Source: CAXSBR01 sp964236495 (GTDB lineage: Bacteria; Actinomycetota; Actinomycetes; Mycobacteriales; Jatrophihabitantaceae). From it: a stretch of 64,000 nt of DNA. Location: assembly GCA_964236495.1 (NCBI GenBank), contig CAXSBR010000012.1:1-64000 (forward strand), in the 5' to 3' direction. Of the stretch, positions 43,501 through 51,232 are shown piece by piece. The notes beneath the pieces are model-generated. The model had not been told where the DNA came from. It was given only the letters and a program-made list of their open reading frames with translations, and did no database searches. Made by a program: the position numbers and the translations under genes. Positions within the stretch are counted from its first letter, which is position 1, and every line of letters starts with the position of its first letter.

Positions 43501-44747
43501 AGCCGGGCGTACAGCGGCAGGACTTCGGTGTTGGGCAGCTGGAGCGCGCGCAGCACGTCGGCGGTGTCGCGGATCTCGCGCTCGCCACTGAGGAATACCA
43601 GGACGTCGCCCGGCTTCTCGTTCTCCAGTTCGGCCAGCGCATCGACGATGCCCTCGATCTGGTCGCGCGGCTCGGCGTCGGCCGCTCGTGCCGGTGCCGG
43701 TGCGGTTGCCCTGACAGAGGCGTCGATGCGGAAACGTCCTGCGCCGCCTCCGCCGTCGTCGTTGCCGTCCGCTGCGTCCGTATCGGTGCTGGTATCGGAG
43801 CCAGAGTTGGTTTTGATGTCGGCGTCGCTGTCGGTGTCGGTATCGGGCACCAGCGGGCAATACCGGACCTCGACCGGGAACGACCGTCCGGACACCTCGA
43901 TGACGGGTGCGTCGCCGAAGTGGGCGGCGAAGCGCTGCGGGTCGATCGTCGCCGAGGTGATGACGACCTTGAGATCCGGCCGGCGCGGCAACAGCGTCTT
44001 GAGGTAGCCCAGAATGAAGTCGATGGTGAGGCTGCGTTCGTGCGCTTCGTCGATGATGAGGGTGTCGTACTGGCGCAGGTCGCGGTCGCGCTGGATCTCG
44101 GCGAGCAGGATGCCGTCGGTCATGACCTTGATTGCGGTGGCATCGCTTACCTCATCGGTGAAGCGGACCGCGTAGCCCACCGTGCTGCCCAGCGGGGTGC
44201 TCAACTCTTCGGCGATGCGGGTGGCCACGCTGCGCGCGGCAATGCGCCGGGGCTGGGTATGGCCGATGCGCGCGACCCGGCCACGGCCCAGGTCCAGGCA
44301 CATCTTGGGCAGTTGGGTAGTTTTGCCCGAGCCGGTCTCCCCGGCGACGACGACGACCTGGTGGGCGGCGATGGCTGCCATGATGTCGCCGCGGCGCTCG
44401 TCGATGGGCAGCCCGGGCGGATATGTGATCGGCGGTATTACCCGCTCGATGCGGGCCGCCGCCCAATAGGGAGCGGGCGCCGCCGCAGCGGTGGTCCGAC
44501 CGCGGCGGCGCCGCTTCGATGTGCGCCCGCTGGACGGTTGCGCCGCCTCGACTGCCTTGCCGGCGCGTCCGCCAGGCCGTTGTGCCGGAGCGGCCTGTTT
44601 CCCAGCCTGCGCTGGCGGCGTGTGGGCTATGTCCCCGGGTGTACCGGCGTCGGCCGGCCCGGTGCCGCTTTCAGCTCCCGCGGTGCCTAACTTGGCTTTC
44701 GGAGCCTGCCCGTTAGGCGCCCGGCCGGTGGTGGGCGGGCCGCTCAG
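40539..44747 (-). CDS. hrpA: ATP-dependent RNA helicase HrpA
   Basis: A DEAH-box helicase of about 1402 aa. Conserved family sequence (ITYPPGLPIDERRGDI) lies upstream of the first ATG at 44381 (residue 123), and no ATG, GTG or TTG exists in frame back to the upstream gene; CTG 44747, overlapping the hydrolase stop as CTGA, is the best start. Walker A GETGSGKTT is near 136-144, DEAH near 233, SAT and QRAGRCGR follow, and the C-terminal half is the DUF3418-type HrpA region. An Asp/Thr/Ser-rich insert (DNA about 43700-43860) interrupts the helicase core. Roles in mRNA processing or ribosome rescue are known in other bacteria. Confidence 0.93.
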   Translation of the reverse strand: MSGPPTTGRAPNGQAPKAKLGTAGAESGTGPADAGTPGDIAHTPPAQAGKQAAPAQRPGGRAGKAVEAAQPSSGRTSKRRRRGRTTAAAAPAPYWAAARIERVIPPITYPPGLPIDERRGDIMAAIAAHQVVVVAGETGSGKTTQLPKMCLDLGRGRVARIGHTQPRRIAARSVATRIAEELSTPLGSTVGYAVRFTDEVSDATAIKVMTDGILLAEIQRDRDLRQYDTLIIDEAHERSLTIDFILGYLKTLLPRRPDLKVVITSATIDPQRFAAHFGDAPVIEVSGRSFPVEVRYCPLVPDTDTDSDADIKTNSGSDTSTDTDAADGNDDGGGGAGRFRIDASVRATAPAPARAADAEPRDQIEGIVDALAELENEKPGDVLVFLSGEREIRDTADVLRALQLPNTEVLPLYARLPTAEQQRIFAAHPGRRIVLSTNIAETSLTVPGIRYVIDTGLARIVRYSARTKVQRLPIEAISQASAQQRAGRCGRVADGVCIRLYSERDFDARPEFTDPEILRTSLASVILQMATLGLGDVADFGFLDAPDRRAVRDGQALLHELGAFVPGEPNPSRAVTEIGRRMARLPVDPRLARMLIAADELGCLSEITVIAAALSIQDPRERPPEHEQAAAAMHARFRDEHSDFTAYLNLSRYLVERQGELSGNQFRRMCREEFLHYLRIREWQDLVSQLHRIARTLKLAQNKEPAGPDTVHSALLTGLLSQVGVRETDKREFQGARNTRFVLGSGSALAGKPPRWVMAAELVETSRLYARTAARTDPETIERTAAHLVQRSYSEPRWDARRGAAVANERVTLYGLTLVAGRTVPYGRIDGAVARELFIRHALVAGEWRSTHHFTVENTQLLADIARAEERLRRRDLLVDDETLVAFYDERLPADITSTRHFDSWWKHERLRRPALLNLTREVLTSVPDVAAEYPDEWEQDGVRLPLTYRFDPGALDDGITVHVPLSVVNQVDADAILAPSGRRRTELITELLRTLPKAVRRELGPAPNRAAELDTALDTAPDAAPAEKRRTADEPLLRALEREIRAATGVLVSRTDWQLDRLPVHLRPLFVLEDAQGNAVASGRDLRLLRAQAAAPLQAELSRSLASIERAGLTEWNVGDVPRSIEQVRGGVTVVGYPALVDERTSVALRVLPDERSQLASMRAGTARLLRLALPSPGKAVASALSPRERLALSANPDGSLADLVDDCLNAVVLAALDGVDLPWTQAAFDALVKSVRPGLAAQLARAVRSVQPVLAAGHDVDVALDALSAAQVPEALADLGAQRSALLPAGFVVTTGLDRMPDLARYLQAMLARMQRLPRERDVDLVRIQRIHEVQQAYRRVRDTFHADGTVPLEHPDPGELRKVAQMIEELRVSLFAQQLRTAYPVSEQRIFRALEAVHV

Positions 44748-45448
44748 CGCACGCGCTCGCGCAGGAAGTCGAGAGTGCGCTGCCAGGCAAGGGTCGCACT
44801 GGGCGCGTCGTAGGTGCCGATGATGTTCTCGTCGTTGTGGAACGCGTGACCGGCCGGGTAGTAGTAATACTGCACGTCCGCGCCGGATTCGCGGCGGATC
44901 TGTGCCTCCTGAGCCCGGGCCTGCTCGACGGGATAGCTGGTGTCCTGCTCGCCGTAGTGGCCCTGCACCGCCGCGGTGAGAGTCGTGAAGCTGTCTGGAA
45001 CGGCAGTGCCAACGCCGTAGAAGGCTACCGCCGCACTGATCTTGTCGCCGCTGACGGCGGCCAGGCGCAGCACAAAGCCACCGCCCATGCAGAAGCCGAG
45101 CGCGCCAACCGTTCGTGAGGTGACCGCATCCTGGGCGAGCAGGTAGTCGACAGCGCTGGACAGCTCCTGCACGGCGTCATCTACGGGCAGTGACATCATG
45201 ATCTTGCCGGCGTCGGCGGCGTCATGAGTGACGCGGCCGCCGTACAGGTCGGGTGCCAGCACGACGAAACCTTCAGCGGCCAGCCGATCAGCGACGTCGA
45301 CCATGTGGTCGTCCAGTCCCCACCACTCCTGGATCAGCACTACGCCCGGACCCGAGCCACTCGCAGGCGTCGCGAGGTAGCCGTGGGCCGTGCCCGGTGC
45401 GGTGCCAGCGGTGTCGAAGGTGACGTTCTGCCGCGGGTTGTCAGCCAT
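44744..45448 (-). CDS. Dienelactone hydrolase family protein
   Basis: A 234-aa alpha/beta hydrolase: GVVLIQEWWGLDDHMVDVAD near the start, nucleophile Cys in GALGFCMGGGF, and the catalytic His in PAGHAFHND. Dienelactone hydrolases use Cys-Asp-His; the substrate here is unknown. The start is ATG 45448, with GAGG 6 nt upstream; an upstream Met at 45460 is weaker. The stop overlaps the presumed CTG start of hrpA. A 23-bp repeat array lies in its upstream region. Confidence 0.92.
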   Translation of the reverse strand: MADNPRQNVTFDTAGTAPGTAHGYLATPASGSGPGVVLIQEWWGLDDHMVDVADRLAAEGFVVLAPDLYGGRVTHDAADAGKIMMSLPVDDAVQELSSAVDYLLAQDAVTSRTVGALGFCMGGGFVLRLAAVSGDKISAAVAFYGVGTAVPDSFTTLTAAVQGHYGEQDTSYPVEQARAQEAQIRRESGADVQYYYYPAGHAFHNDENIIGTYDAPSATLAWQRTLDFLRERVR

Positions 45449-45460
45449 ATCTGTCCTCAT

Positions 45461-45570
45461 CGTTGTGCTTCGGTGTCGATGGTCATCGTGCTTCGGTGTC
45501 AATGGTCGTCGTGCTTGGTATCAATGGTCGTCGTGCTTCGGTGTCAGTGGTCGTCGTGCTTTTGTGTCGA
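45461..45570. repeat. 23-bp tandem repeat array upstream of the hydrolase gene
   Basis: Units start at 45461, 45484, 45507, 45529 and 45552 (23, 23, 22 and 23 nt, the last partial), with core CGTCGTGCTTCGGTGTCAAT. Read on the minus strand each unit holds a -35-like hexamer (TTGACA, TTGATA or TCGACA) facing the hydrolase gene. The array begins 13 nt upstream of the start codon. Confidence 0.85.
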
Positions 45571-45866
45571 CTGCCGGCTGTGCTTTGGCCGTGCCGGGCG
45601 ACATCATCGGCCCTGAACCGACCCTAGTGCCGAGTCCACTGGCCTCGCTCGACACCGCCCGGGTCAGCAGGCAATCCGTTCAGGCGGACAGGCACCGCCT
45701 GTTCCGCTTTGCTGCAGGCGTCGTCAACGTGAAGCAATGGAAATCATTCGCCCGCTGGCGACTCGTCCGATACGGTCGTGAGGTTTTGTCGCACTACTAG
45801 GACTCTCTGCAGTATGCGAGCCCCTTCACAGCAGTCCACCGCCGAACGCTGAAAGCCGGTTGCTTG
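45571..45866. other. Intergenic gap with a stem-loop
   Basis: The gap between the repeat array and the VOC gene has no gene I can support. It holds a stem-loop at 45684-45707: GCGGACAGGC, loop ACC, GCCTGTTCCGC with one bulged T. No T-run follows, so its role (leader structure or protein site) is open. Confidence 0.5.
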
Positions 45867-46247
45867 ATGGCATGTCGTATCAGCGAAGTCGTCCTCGAGT
45901 GCCGCGAGCCGGAATCGCTGGCACCATTTTGGTGCGAGGTGCTGGACTTCGTCGTACTCGGTCACGAGGACGACGGCTCGGTGGAGATCGGACCGCGCGA
46001 GGGTTTCGGTGGTCCGCAGCCGACGATAATCCTCAGTCGCAGCGATGAGCCGACGAAGGCTAAATCTCGGCTGCATCTCGACGTCAACGCCACCGACCGG
46101 GATCAGGACGCCGAGCTGGAACGCCTGCTGCGCCTCGGTGCCCGCCCGGCCGACATCGGCCAGACCGGCCAGAAGTCGTGGCATGTCCTGGCCGATCCCG
46201 AAGGCAACGAGTTCTGCTTGCTGAACACCCGGCTCAACCCTCTCTAG
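45867..46247 (+). CDS. Glyoxalase/VOC superfamily protein
   Basis: A 126-aa single-module VOC protein of the glyoxalase-like type: EVVLECREPESLAPFWCEVL at the start, RLHLDVNATDRDQDAELERL in the middle and WHVLADPEGNEFCLL at the end. Metal ligands may be the His of LHLDV and the Glu of NEFCLL. Substrate unknown. ATG 45867 is preferred over the adjacent TTG. It converges on nrdJ across a strong hairpin. Confidence 0.88.
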   Translation: MACRISEVVLECREPESLAPFWCEVLDFVVLGHEDDGSVEIGPREGFGGPQPTIILSRSDEPTKAKSRLHLDVNATDRDQDAELERLLRLGARPADIGQTGQKSWHVLADPEGNEFCLLNTRLNPL

Positions 46248-46261
46248 AACGCCTCGGCGCA

Positions 46262-46296
46262 CGCCACCCCGTCCCCTCGCGGGAGCCGGGGTGGCG
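46262..46296. terminator. Strong hairpin between converging VOC and nrdJ genes
   Basis: CGCCACCCCG (46262-46271) and CGGGGTGGCG (46287-46296) are perfectly complementary; inside them TCCC and GGGA extend the stem with a small bulge. The position between two converging 3' ends fits a bidirectional terminator, although there is no T-run. Confidence 0.65.
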
Positions 46297-46336
46297 CTGT
46301 GACCCTGGTGCAGCGGCCTGGGGCACCGATTCGGGT

Positions 46337-49330
46337 CTAGCTGCAGCCGCTGGTGCTGCCGCAACCCTCGCAGACGAAGCAGCTGCCAGCAGGACGCATC
46401 TTGGTGCCGCAGCTCATGCACAGCGGCGAGTCGGCCGCCGAGCCCGTCAGCGACTCCAGCAGCTCGGTCGAGTTGTGCACGCGTGCCGGAGCCGGCTGAG
46501 CGGCGTGCGCGACGGCCGGGTCGGCGAGGTCGGCGTCGGGGTGCAGATGCGCCGTGCCCGTCGATGACGTCGGGGCAGACTGCGCCAGCGACTCGAGATC
46601 GTCGCTGTTGAAGGTCCCGCTGGCGAAAGTCCCGCTGTCGAATGCTCCGCTGGGCAACGTCATGCCGTCGATCGCTGCGCTGCCATAGGAGCCGGTGTCC
46701 AACGCCCGGGTGCGTTCCTCGGCCGTGTGGATGCCCATCGCGGTGCGTGTCTCCAGCGGCAGGTAGTCCAGCGCCAGCCGGCGGAAGATGTAGTCCAGGA
46801 TCGACTGCGCCATCCTTATATCGGCGTCGTCGGTCATGCCGGCGGGCTCGAAGCGCATGTTCGTGAACTTCTGCACGTAGGTCTCCAGCGGCACCCCGTA
46901 CTGCAGCGCGATCGAGATCGCGATCGAGAACGCGTCCATGACTCCGGCCAGGGTGGAACCCTGCTTACCCAGCTTCAGGAACACCTCGCCCAGACCTCCG
47001 TCCGGGTAGGAGCCGGCCGTCAGGTACCCCTCGGCACCGCCGACGGAGAACGAGACGGTCTGCGAGGGCCGGGACTTGGGCAACCGGGTGCGCACCGGGC
47101 GGTACTCCACCACCGGAGCCGCCGGTACGGTGGCTTCCAGGGCACCGGAGCTGGAGGCCTGTTTGCCCGCGGACAACGGCTGGCCGACCTTGCAGTTGTC
47201 GCGGTACACCGCCAGTGCCTTGATGCCCAGTTTCCAGCCCTGCATGTACACGTCGGCGATGTCTTCGACCGTCGCAGATTGCGGCAGGTTAACGGTTTTG
47301 GAGATCGCGCCGGACAGGAAGGGTTGCGCCGCTGCCATCATCCGGACGTGGCCCATCGGCTTGATGGATCTGGCGCCCAGGGCACAGTCGAAGACCTCGT
47401 AGTGCTCGGTTCTCAGGCCCGGGGCGTCGATGACATGGCCGTGCTCGGCGATGAAATCAACGATCGCTTCCACCTGCTCCTCGTGGTAGCCCAACGCACG
47501 TAGGGCGCGGGGCACGGTCTGGTTGACGATCTGCATCGATCCGCCGCCGACCAGCTTCTTGAACTTCACCAGCGCCATGTCCGGTTCGACACCGGTGGTG
47601 TCGCAGTCCATCATCAGCCCGATGGTGCCGGTGGGCGCCAACACCGAAGCCTGGGCATTGCGCCAGCCGTTGCGCGCACCGATCGTGTTGCCCTGGCTCC
47701 ACTGCTCACCGGCGACGGCGTAGATGTCTCTGTCTGCAGTGGTGATCCGCCGCGCGGAGTCGTTGGCCGCGGCATGCTTGCGCATCACCCGGGCGTGGGC
47801 CGAGGCGTTGCGGGCGTAGCCGTCGTAGGCGCCGACGATGCCGGCAAGCTCGGCGGAACGACGGTAGGCGGTCCCCGTCATCAGCGAGGTGATGGCGCCG
47901 GCCATGGCGCGCCCACCGTCGGAGTCGTAGGCCAACCCCTTGGCCATTAGTAGAGCTCCGAGGTTGGCAAAGCCGATGCCCAACTGGCGGTATGCGCGGG
48001 TGTTGGCACCGATTGCCTCGGTCGGGAAGTCGGCGAAGCAGATCGAGATGTCCATCGCCGTGATGATGAGCTCGACCGCGTTCACGAACGTCCGCGCGTC
48101 GAACACGTCGTCATCGCCCAAGAACTTCATCAGGTTCAGCGACGCCAGGTTGCACGAGGTGTTGTCCAGGCTCATGTACTCCGAGCACGGGTTCGATGCG
48201 GTGATTCGGCCGGTCTCGGGGTTGGTGTGCCAGTCGTTGATCGTGTCGTCGTACTGGATGCCGGGGTCAGCGCACTCCCAGGCGGCATGGGCGACTTTGG
48301 TGAACAACGAGCGGGCGTCGACGGTCTCGATAACCTCGCCGGTGGATCGGGCGCGCAGACCGAAATCCGTGCCCTCCTCCACCGCACGCATGAATTCATC
48401 GGACACTCGAACGGAGTTGTTCGCGTTCTGGTATTGGACGCTGGTGATGTCGCTTCCGCCAAGATCCATGTCGAAACCGGCGTCGCGCAGAACGCGAATC
48501 TTGTTTTCTTCCCGAGCCTTTGTCTCAACGAACTCGGCGATATCGGGGTGGTCGATGTCCAGTACCACCATTTTGGCCGCGCGCCGGGTGGCGCCGCCGG
48601 ATTTGATCGTTCCGGCCGAGGCGTCGGCGCCGCGCATAAAGCTCACCGGCCCCGACGCCGTGCCACCCGAGGACAACAGCTCCTTCGACGAGCGGATCTG
48701 CGACAGGTTCAAGCCGGCTCCCGAGCCACCCTTGAAAATCAGGCCTTCCTCGCGGTACCAGTTCAGGATCGAGTCCATCGTGTCGTCGACGGCGAGAATG
48801 AAGCAGGCACTGACCTGCTGCGGAGAGCTGGTTCCGACGTTGAACCAGACCGGTGAGTTGAAGCTGAATACCTGGTGCAGCAGCATCCAGGTCAGCTCGT
48901 CGGCGAAGATCGTCGCGTCGTTCTCGGAGACGAAGTAGCCGCTCTGCTCCCCGGCGCGGCGATACTTGGTAACCACCCGGTCGATCAGTTGGCGCAGCGA
49001 CCATTCGCGCACCGGTGTTCCCACGGCCCCGCGGAAGTATTTCGTGGTCACGATGTTTGCGGCATTGACCGACCAGTCGACCGGGAATTCCACGCCGCGC
49101 TGTTCGAAGTTGACCGACCCGTCGCGCCAGTTCGTCATTACGATGTCGCGGCGCTCCCAGGCGATCTCATCGTAGGGATGCACGCCCGCGGTGGTGTAGA
49201 TCCGCTCGACGGTGAGACCGTCCGCCGGGTAGCTGACCGCGCCAGTCGACGCGTCGGTTCGTCGAGTCGCCTTCGCAGCTCGGCGTCGACGCGTGGTGTC
49301 TGCTTGACCGTTATCGAGAACCTCAGTCAT
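46337..49330 (-). CDS. nrdJ: Class II (adenosylcobalamin-dependent) ribonucleotide reductase
   Basis: A 997-aa NrdJ that makes deoxynucleotides using a B12-derived thiyl radical, independent of oxygen. N-terminal VSACFILAVDDTMDSI carries one active-site Cys; NPCSEYMSLDNTSCNLASL holds the catalytic region; DCDTTGVEPDMALVKFKK and GGGSMQIVNQ follow. The C-terminus is a Cys-rich zinc ribbon (CMSCGTKM, then CFVCEGCGSTSGCS) used as the shuttle/thiol tail. ATG start. It lies 119 nt downstream of nrdR, as in Streptomyces, and should be repressed by NrdR. No cobalamin riboswitch was seen. Confidence 0.97.
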   Translation of the reverse strand: MTEVLDNGQADTTRRRRAAKATRRTDASTGAVSYPADGLTVERIYTTAGVHPYDEIAWERRDIVMTNWRDGSVNFEQRGVEFPVDWSVNAANIVTTKYFRGAVGTPVREWSLRQLIDRVVTKYRRAGEQSGYFVSENDATIFADELTWMLLHQVFSFNSPVWFNVGTSSPQQVSACFILAVDDTMDSILNWYREEGLIFKGGSGAGLNLSQIRSSKELLSSGGTASGPVSFMRGADASAGTIKSGGATRRAAKMVVLDIDHPDIAEFVETKAREENKIRVLRDAGFDMDLGGSDITSVQYQNANNSVRVSDEFMRAVEEGTDFGLRARSTGEVIETVDARSLFTKVAHAAWECADPGIQYDDTINDWHTNPETGRITASNPCSEYMSLDNTSCNLASLNLMKFLGDDDVFDARTFVNAVELIITAMDISICFADFPTEAIGANTRAYRQLGIGFANLGALLMAKGLAYDSDGGRAMAGAITSLMTGTAYRRSAELAGIVGAYDGYARNASAHARVMRKHAAANDSARRITTADRDIYAVAGEQWSQGNTIGARNGWRNAQASVLAPTGTIGLMMDCDTTGVEPDMALVKFKKLVGGGSMQIVNQTVPRALRALGYHEEQVEAIVDFIAEHGHVIDAPGLRTEHYEVFDCALGARSIKPMGHVRMMAAAQPFLSGAISKTVNLPQSATVEDIADVYMQGWKLGIKALAVYRDNCKVGQPLSAGKQASSSGALEATVPAAPVVEYRPVRTRLPKSRPSQTVSFSVGGAEGYLTAGSYPDGGLGEVFLKLGKQGSTLAGVMDAFSIAISIALQYGVPLETYVQKFTNMRFEPAGMTDDADIRMAQSILDYIFRRLALDYLPLETRTAMGIHTAEERTRALDTGSYGSAAIDGMTLPSGAFDSGTFASGTFNSDDLESLAQSAPTSSTGTAHLHPDADLADPAVAHAAQPAPARVHNSTELLESLTGSAADSPLCMSCGTKMRPAGSCFVCEGCGSTSGCS

Positions 49331-49449
49331 GGGCGTCGTCTCTTTCTCCTAGATCGGGTGCTGGATGCGCTGCTCGTCGGGCACTGCCGAGAGAAGCTGG
49401 TGATGGGAACGAAGATGTGGTGGCGAGCCGCAGGTGGCGTCTCGCCGGC

Positions 49450-49911
49450 TCAGCCCGGCGGGCCAGCGTGGTCGATGCGCAGCTGGCTGATCGCCTTTTC
49501 GAAGTCGTCGGCCGAGCTGAAGGCGTTGTAGACACTCGCGAACCGAAGGTAGGCGACCTCGTCGAGCTCGCGCAGCGGGCCCAGAATGGCGCGCCCGACC
49601 TCGTCGCTGGGTACCTCGGCGGCACCGCCGGCTCGAACGGTGTCCTCGACCTGCTCAGCGAGCCGGGCCAGCGCATCTTCATCGACGGGACGGCCTTGAC
49701 AGGCCCGCCGGACGCCGCTGACGACCTTCGTTCGGCTGAACGGCTCACTGACGCCGCTGCGCTTCACTACCGACAGCGACGCCTGCTCGAGCGTGGTGAA
49801 CCTGCGTCCACAGTGCTGGCAGCTGCGTCGACGGCGGATCGACTGACCCTCATCCTGTTCCCTCGAGTCGAGCACCCGCGAGTCAGGGTGGCGGCAGAAC
49901 GGACAGCGCAC
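49450..49911 (-). CDS. nrdR: Transcriptional repressor NrdR
   Basis: A 153-aa regulator of ribonucleotide reductase genes. The N-terminal zinc ribbon has Cys3, Cys6, Cys31 and Cys34 (CPFC, CQHC); the rest is an ATP-cone (SVVKRSGVSEPFSRTKVVSG) that senses ATP/dATP. GTG 49911 has AAAGAAGG upstream; longer in-frame starts lack family sequence. It precedes nrdJ on the same strand. Confidence 0.97.
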   Translation of the reverse strand: MRCPFCRHPDSRVLDSREQDEGQSIRRRRSCQHCGRRFTTLEQASLSVVKRSGVSEPFSRTKVVSGVRRACQGRPVDEDALARLAEQVEDTVRAGGAAEVPSDEVGRAILGPLRELDEVAYLRFASVYNAFSSADDFEKAISQLRIDHAGPPG

Positions 49912-50293
49912 CGAGAGCCTTCTTTCCTCAATAGATCTGCCACCGCGGCGGAGGTGCGGAGGTGCGGCCGTGCGGAGGTGCGGGACATGGGAATGGAGAT
50001 GGTTGTGCACAACATGTGGGCAAGAGGTGGACAGGCACATCGACGTTGTGGAAGAGAACCGCAATCTGTGGACAACTTACAGCTATGTAACTACTACATG
50101 TAGTGACGCTACGGTCTCCACCGCCGTCGCGCAAGGGCATGTCGACGTGGCGCCGCCACGCGACGAACTGCCACCCGTCGCCGCTGTGCGTCGTGACAGC
50201 AGTACGTCTTAACTCAGCCCACCTCGTCGATCCGGTCGACCAGTGTTGTCTTCGCAACGTCTCACTTTTCGACTCATTCGTCTGCGCATATTG
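49912..50293. other. nrdR leader/promoter gap
   Basis: A 382-nt interval between the LysM gene's stop and nrdR. It holds three copies of GGAGGTGCGG (from 49950, 49958 and 49974) and a perfect 12-bp palindrome at 50093-50104. No gene is supported in it. Confidence 0.5.
50091..50106. promoter_or_regulatory. Candidate NrdR box upstream of nrdR-nrdJ
   Basis: The 16-mer CTACTACATGTAGTGA contains the perfect palindrome ACTACATGTAGT (50093-50104). NrdR sites have a core of the CTAnATnTAGTG type, so this fits an autoregulatory site about 180 nt upstream of nrdR. Known sites are usually paired about 31 nt apart; I could not find a good second copy. Confidence 0.5.
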
Positions 50294-50920
50294 CTATCGC
50301 ACCCGGAGCAACTGTCCAGGCTCTAATCCAGCGTCGGTGAGGTCGTTGAGCTTGAGCAGGTCGTCGACCTCAGCTCTGGGATCGCGCCCCGGTGCTACTC
50401 GGCCCGCTATCGACCACAGCGTGTCTCCCGACATGACTGCAACGTGTGCAGGCGTGGGAACCGACGTCGCCGGTGCGTGGGCTCGCTGAGAGGCCCACGA
50501 TCCAGCGACAACTGCAAGAGCCAACAGCGCAGCTACCACCAGCGACGCGCCTTGCCCGCGGTGAGTCAGCCGCACGGCTTGGGTGGCTTGGGGGTCTGCT
50601 GCCCGAGTCGGCTGCCGAACGTCTGGCATCCGCACAGCCGGCTTGACGTGCGGCGCCACCAGCGCATGCGGAGCCGGAACGAGCGCCGCCCGCTGTGCCG
50701 ACTGCCCCGACTGCCCCGACTGCCCCGACCGAAACGACGTCGAACGCCACTGCGACGCCGCAGCGCTCTCGACAGGTGTACGCCCGTACCGCAAATTCGC
50801 CCGCGCACAAGATCGGCGCGATCTCCCGCCGTAGACAGTGCGGTAGATGGTTCTGCCACGGGCGGCGCCGTCGCCAACGTTGGCTACGACGTGCCCGGGC
50901 AGTTCAACGGCAATCGACAT
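50294..50920 (-). CDS. LysM-domain membrane protein, SOS-associated (ChiZ/DivS-like)
   Basis: A 208-aa protein: a long basic, Ser/Arg/Gln-rich cytosolic N-terminus, one helix (ASLVVAALLALAVVAGSWAS, about 125-145) and an extracytoplasmic LysM domain at the C-terminus (VMSGDTLWSIAGRVAPGRD to EPGQLLRV). Topology and position, divergent from lexA and next to nrdR, match mycobacterial ChiZ (Rv2719c), a peptidoglycan-linked protein induced by DNA damage. AGGAG is 5 nt before ATG 50920. A perfect LexA-type box lies 66 nt upstream. Confidence 0.87.
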   Translation of the reverse strand: MSIAVELPGHVVANVGDGAARGRTIYRTVYGGRSRRSCARANLRYGRTPVESAAASQWRSTSFRSGQSGQSGQSAQRAALVPAPHALVAPHVKPAVRMPDVRQPTRAADPQATQAVRLTHRGQGASLVVAALLALAVVAGSWASQRAHAPATSVPTPAHVAVMSGDTLWSIAGRVAPGRDPRAEVDDLLKLNDLTDAGLEPGQLLRVR

Positions 50921-50985
50921 GACATCTCCTAAGCTTTGGACACGAAGCCGGTCGAGCCTCGCCGCACGCGGCCACCGTGGGAGTA

Positions 50986-50997
50986 GAACGCGTGTTC
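50986..50997. promoter_or_regulatory. LexA box (perfect GAAC-N4-GTTC)
   Basis: GAACGCGTGTTC matches the actinobacterial/Bacillus-type SOS consensus GAAC-N4-GTTC exactly. It lies 66 nt from the LysM gene start. Confidence 0.8.
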
Positions 50998-51001
50998 GTT
51001 C

Positions 51002-51013
51002 GAACGCCTGTAC
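51002..51013. promoter_or_regulatory. Second LexA-like box (one mismatch)
   Basis: GAACGCCTGTAC has one mismatch to GAAC-N4-GTTC. It lies 16 nt downstream of the perfect box, about 1.5 helical turns. Confidence 0.4.
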
Positions 51014-51069
51014 GCAAATTGTTCTAGCACGCGCCTCTGACAAAATCGATGGCGCTTCGGCGTGTCATC

Positions 51070-51081
51070 GAACACGTGTTT
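51070..51081. promoter_or_regulatory. LexA box nearest lexA (one mismatch)
   Basis: GAACACGTGTTT in the context TCGAACACGTGTTTGC has a single mismatch and resembles the mycobacterial lexA operator. It is 152 nt upstream of the lexA ATG, fitting autoregulation. Confidence 0.7.
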
Positions 51082-51232
51082 GCTTCGCAGCCGACCTCGG
51101 GCTAACCTTTCGCACATCGGCCGCTCTCAACCGGTTGCTCGGCTACTCACCGGTGTGCGGTGCGACCGGCCAGCACGTAACGACTTCGATCCCGTAGGCC
51201 ACACCCGAGGTACCACTTCCAGGAGGTCATCC

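Larger units (their letters stand above)
50921..51232. promoter_or_regulatory. Divergent SOS promoter region (LysM gene / lexA)
   Basis: A 312-nt interval without a gene. It carries three LexA-like sites (50986-50997, 51002-51013, 51070-51081) and the AGGAGGT ribosome site of lexA at 51221-51227. One shared control region for both genes is likely. Confidence 0.7.

Noticed and set aside
45744..46421. Minus-strand frame opposite the VOC gene
   Set aside because: It is an Arg/Gln/Gly-rich mirror of the VOC coding sequence and lacks a ribosome site.
49331..50293. Cobalamin riboswitch for nrdJ
   Set aside because: No B12-box-like segment was seen; NrdR control is a sufficient explanation.
51099..51110. 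IdeR/DtxR iron box (GGGCTAACCTTT)
   Set aside because: Only one half of the 19-bp palindrome is present and the neighbouring genes are SOS genes.
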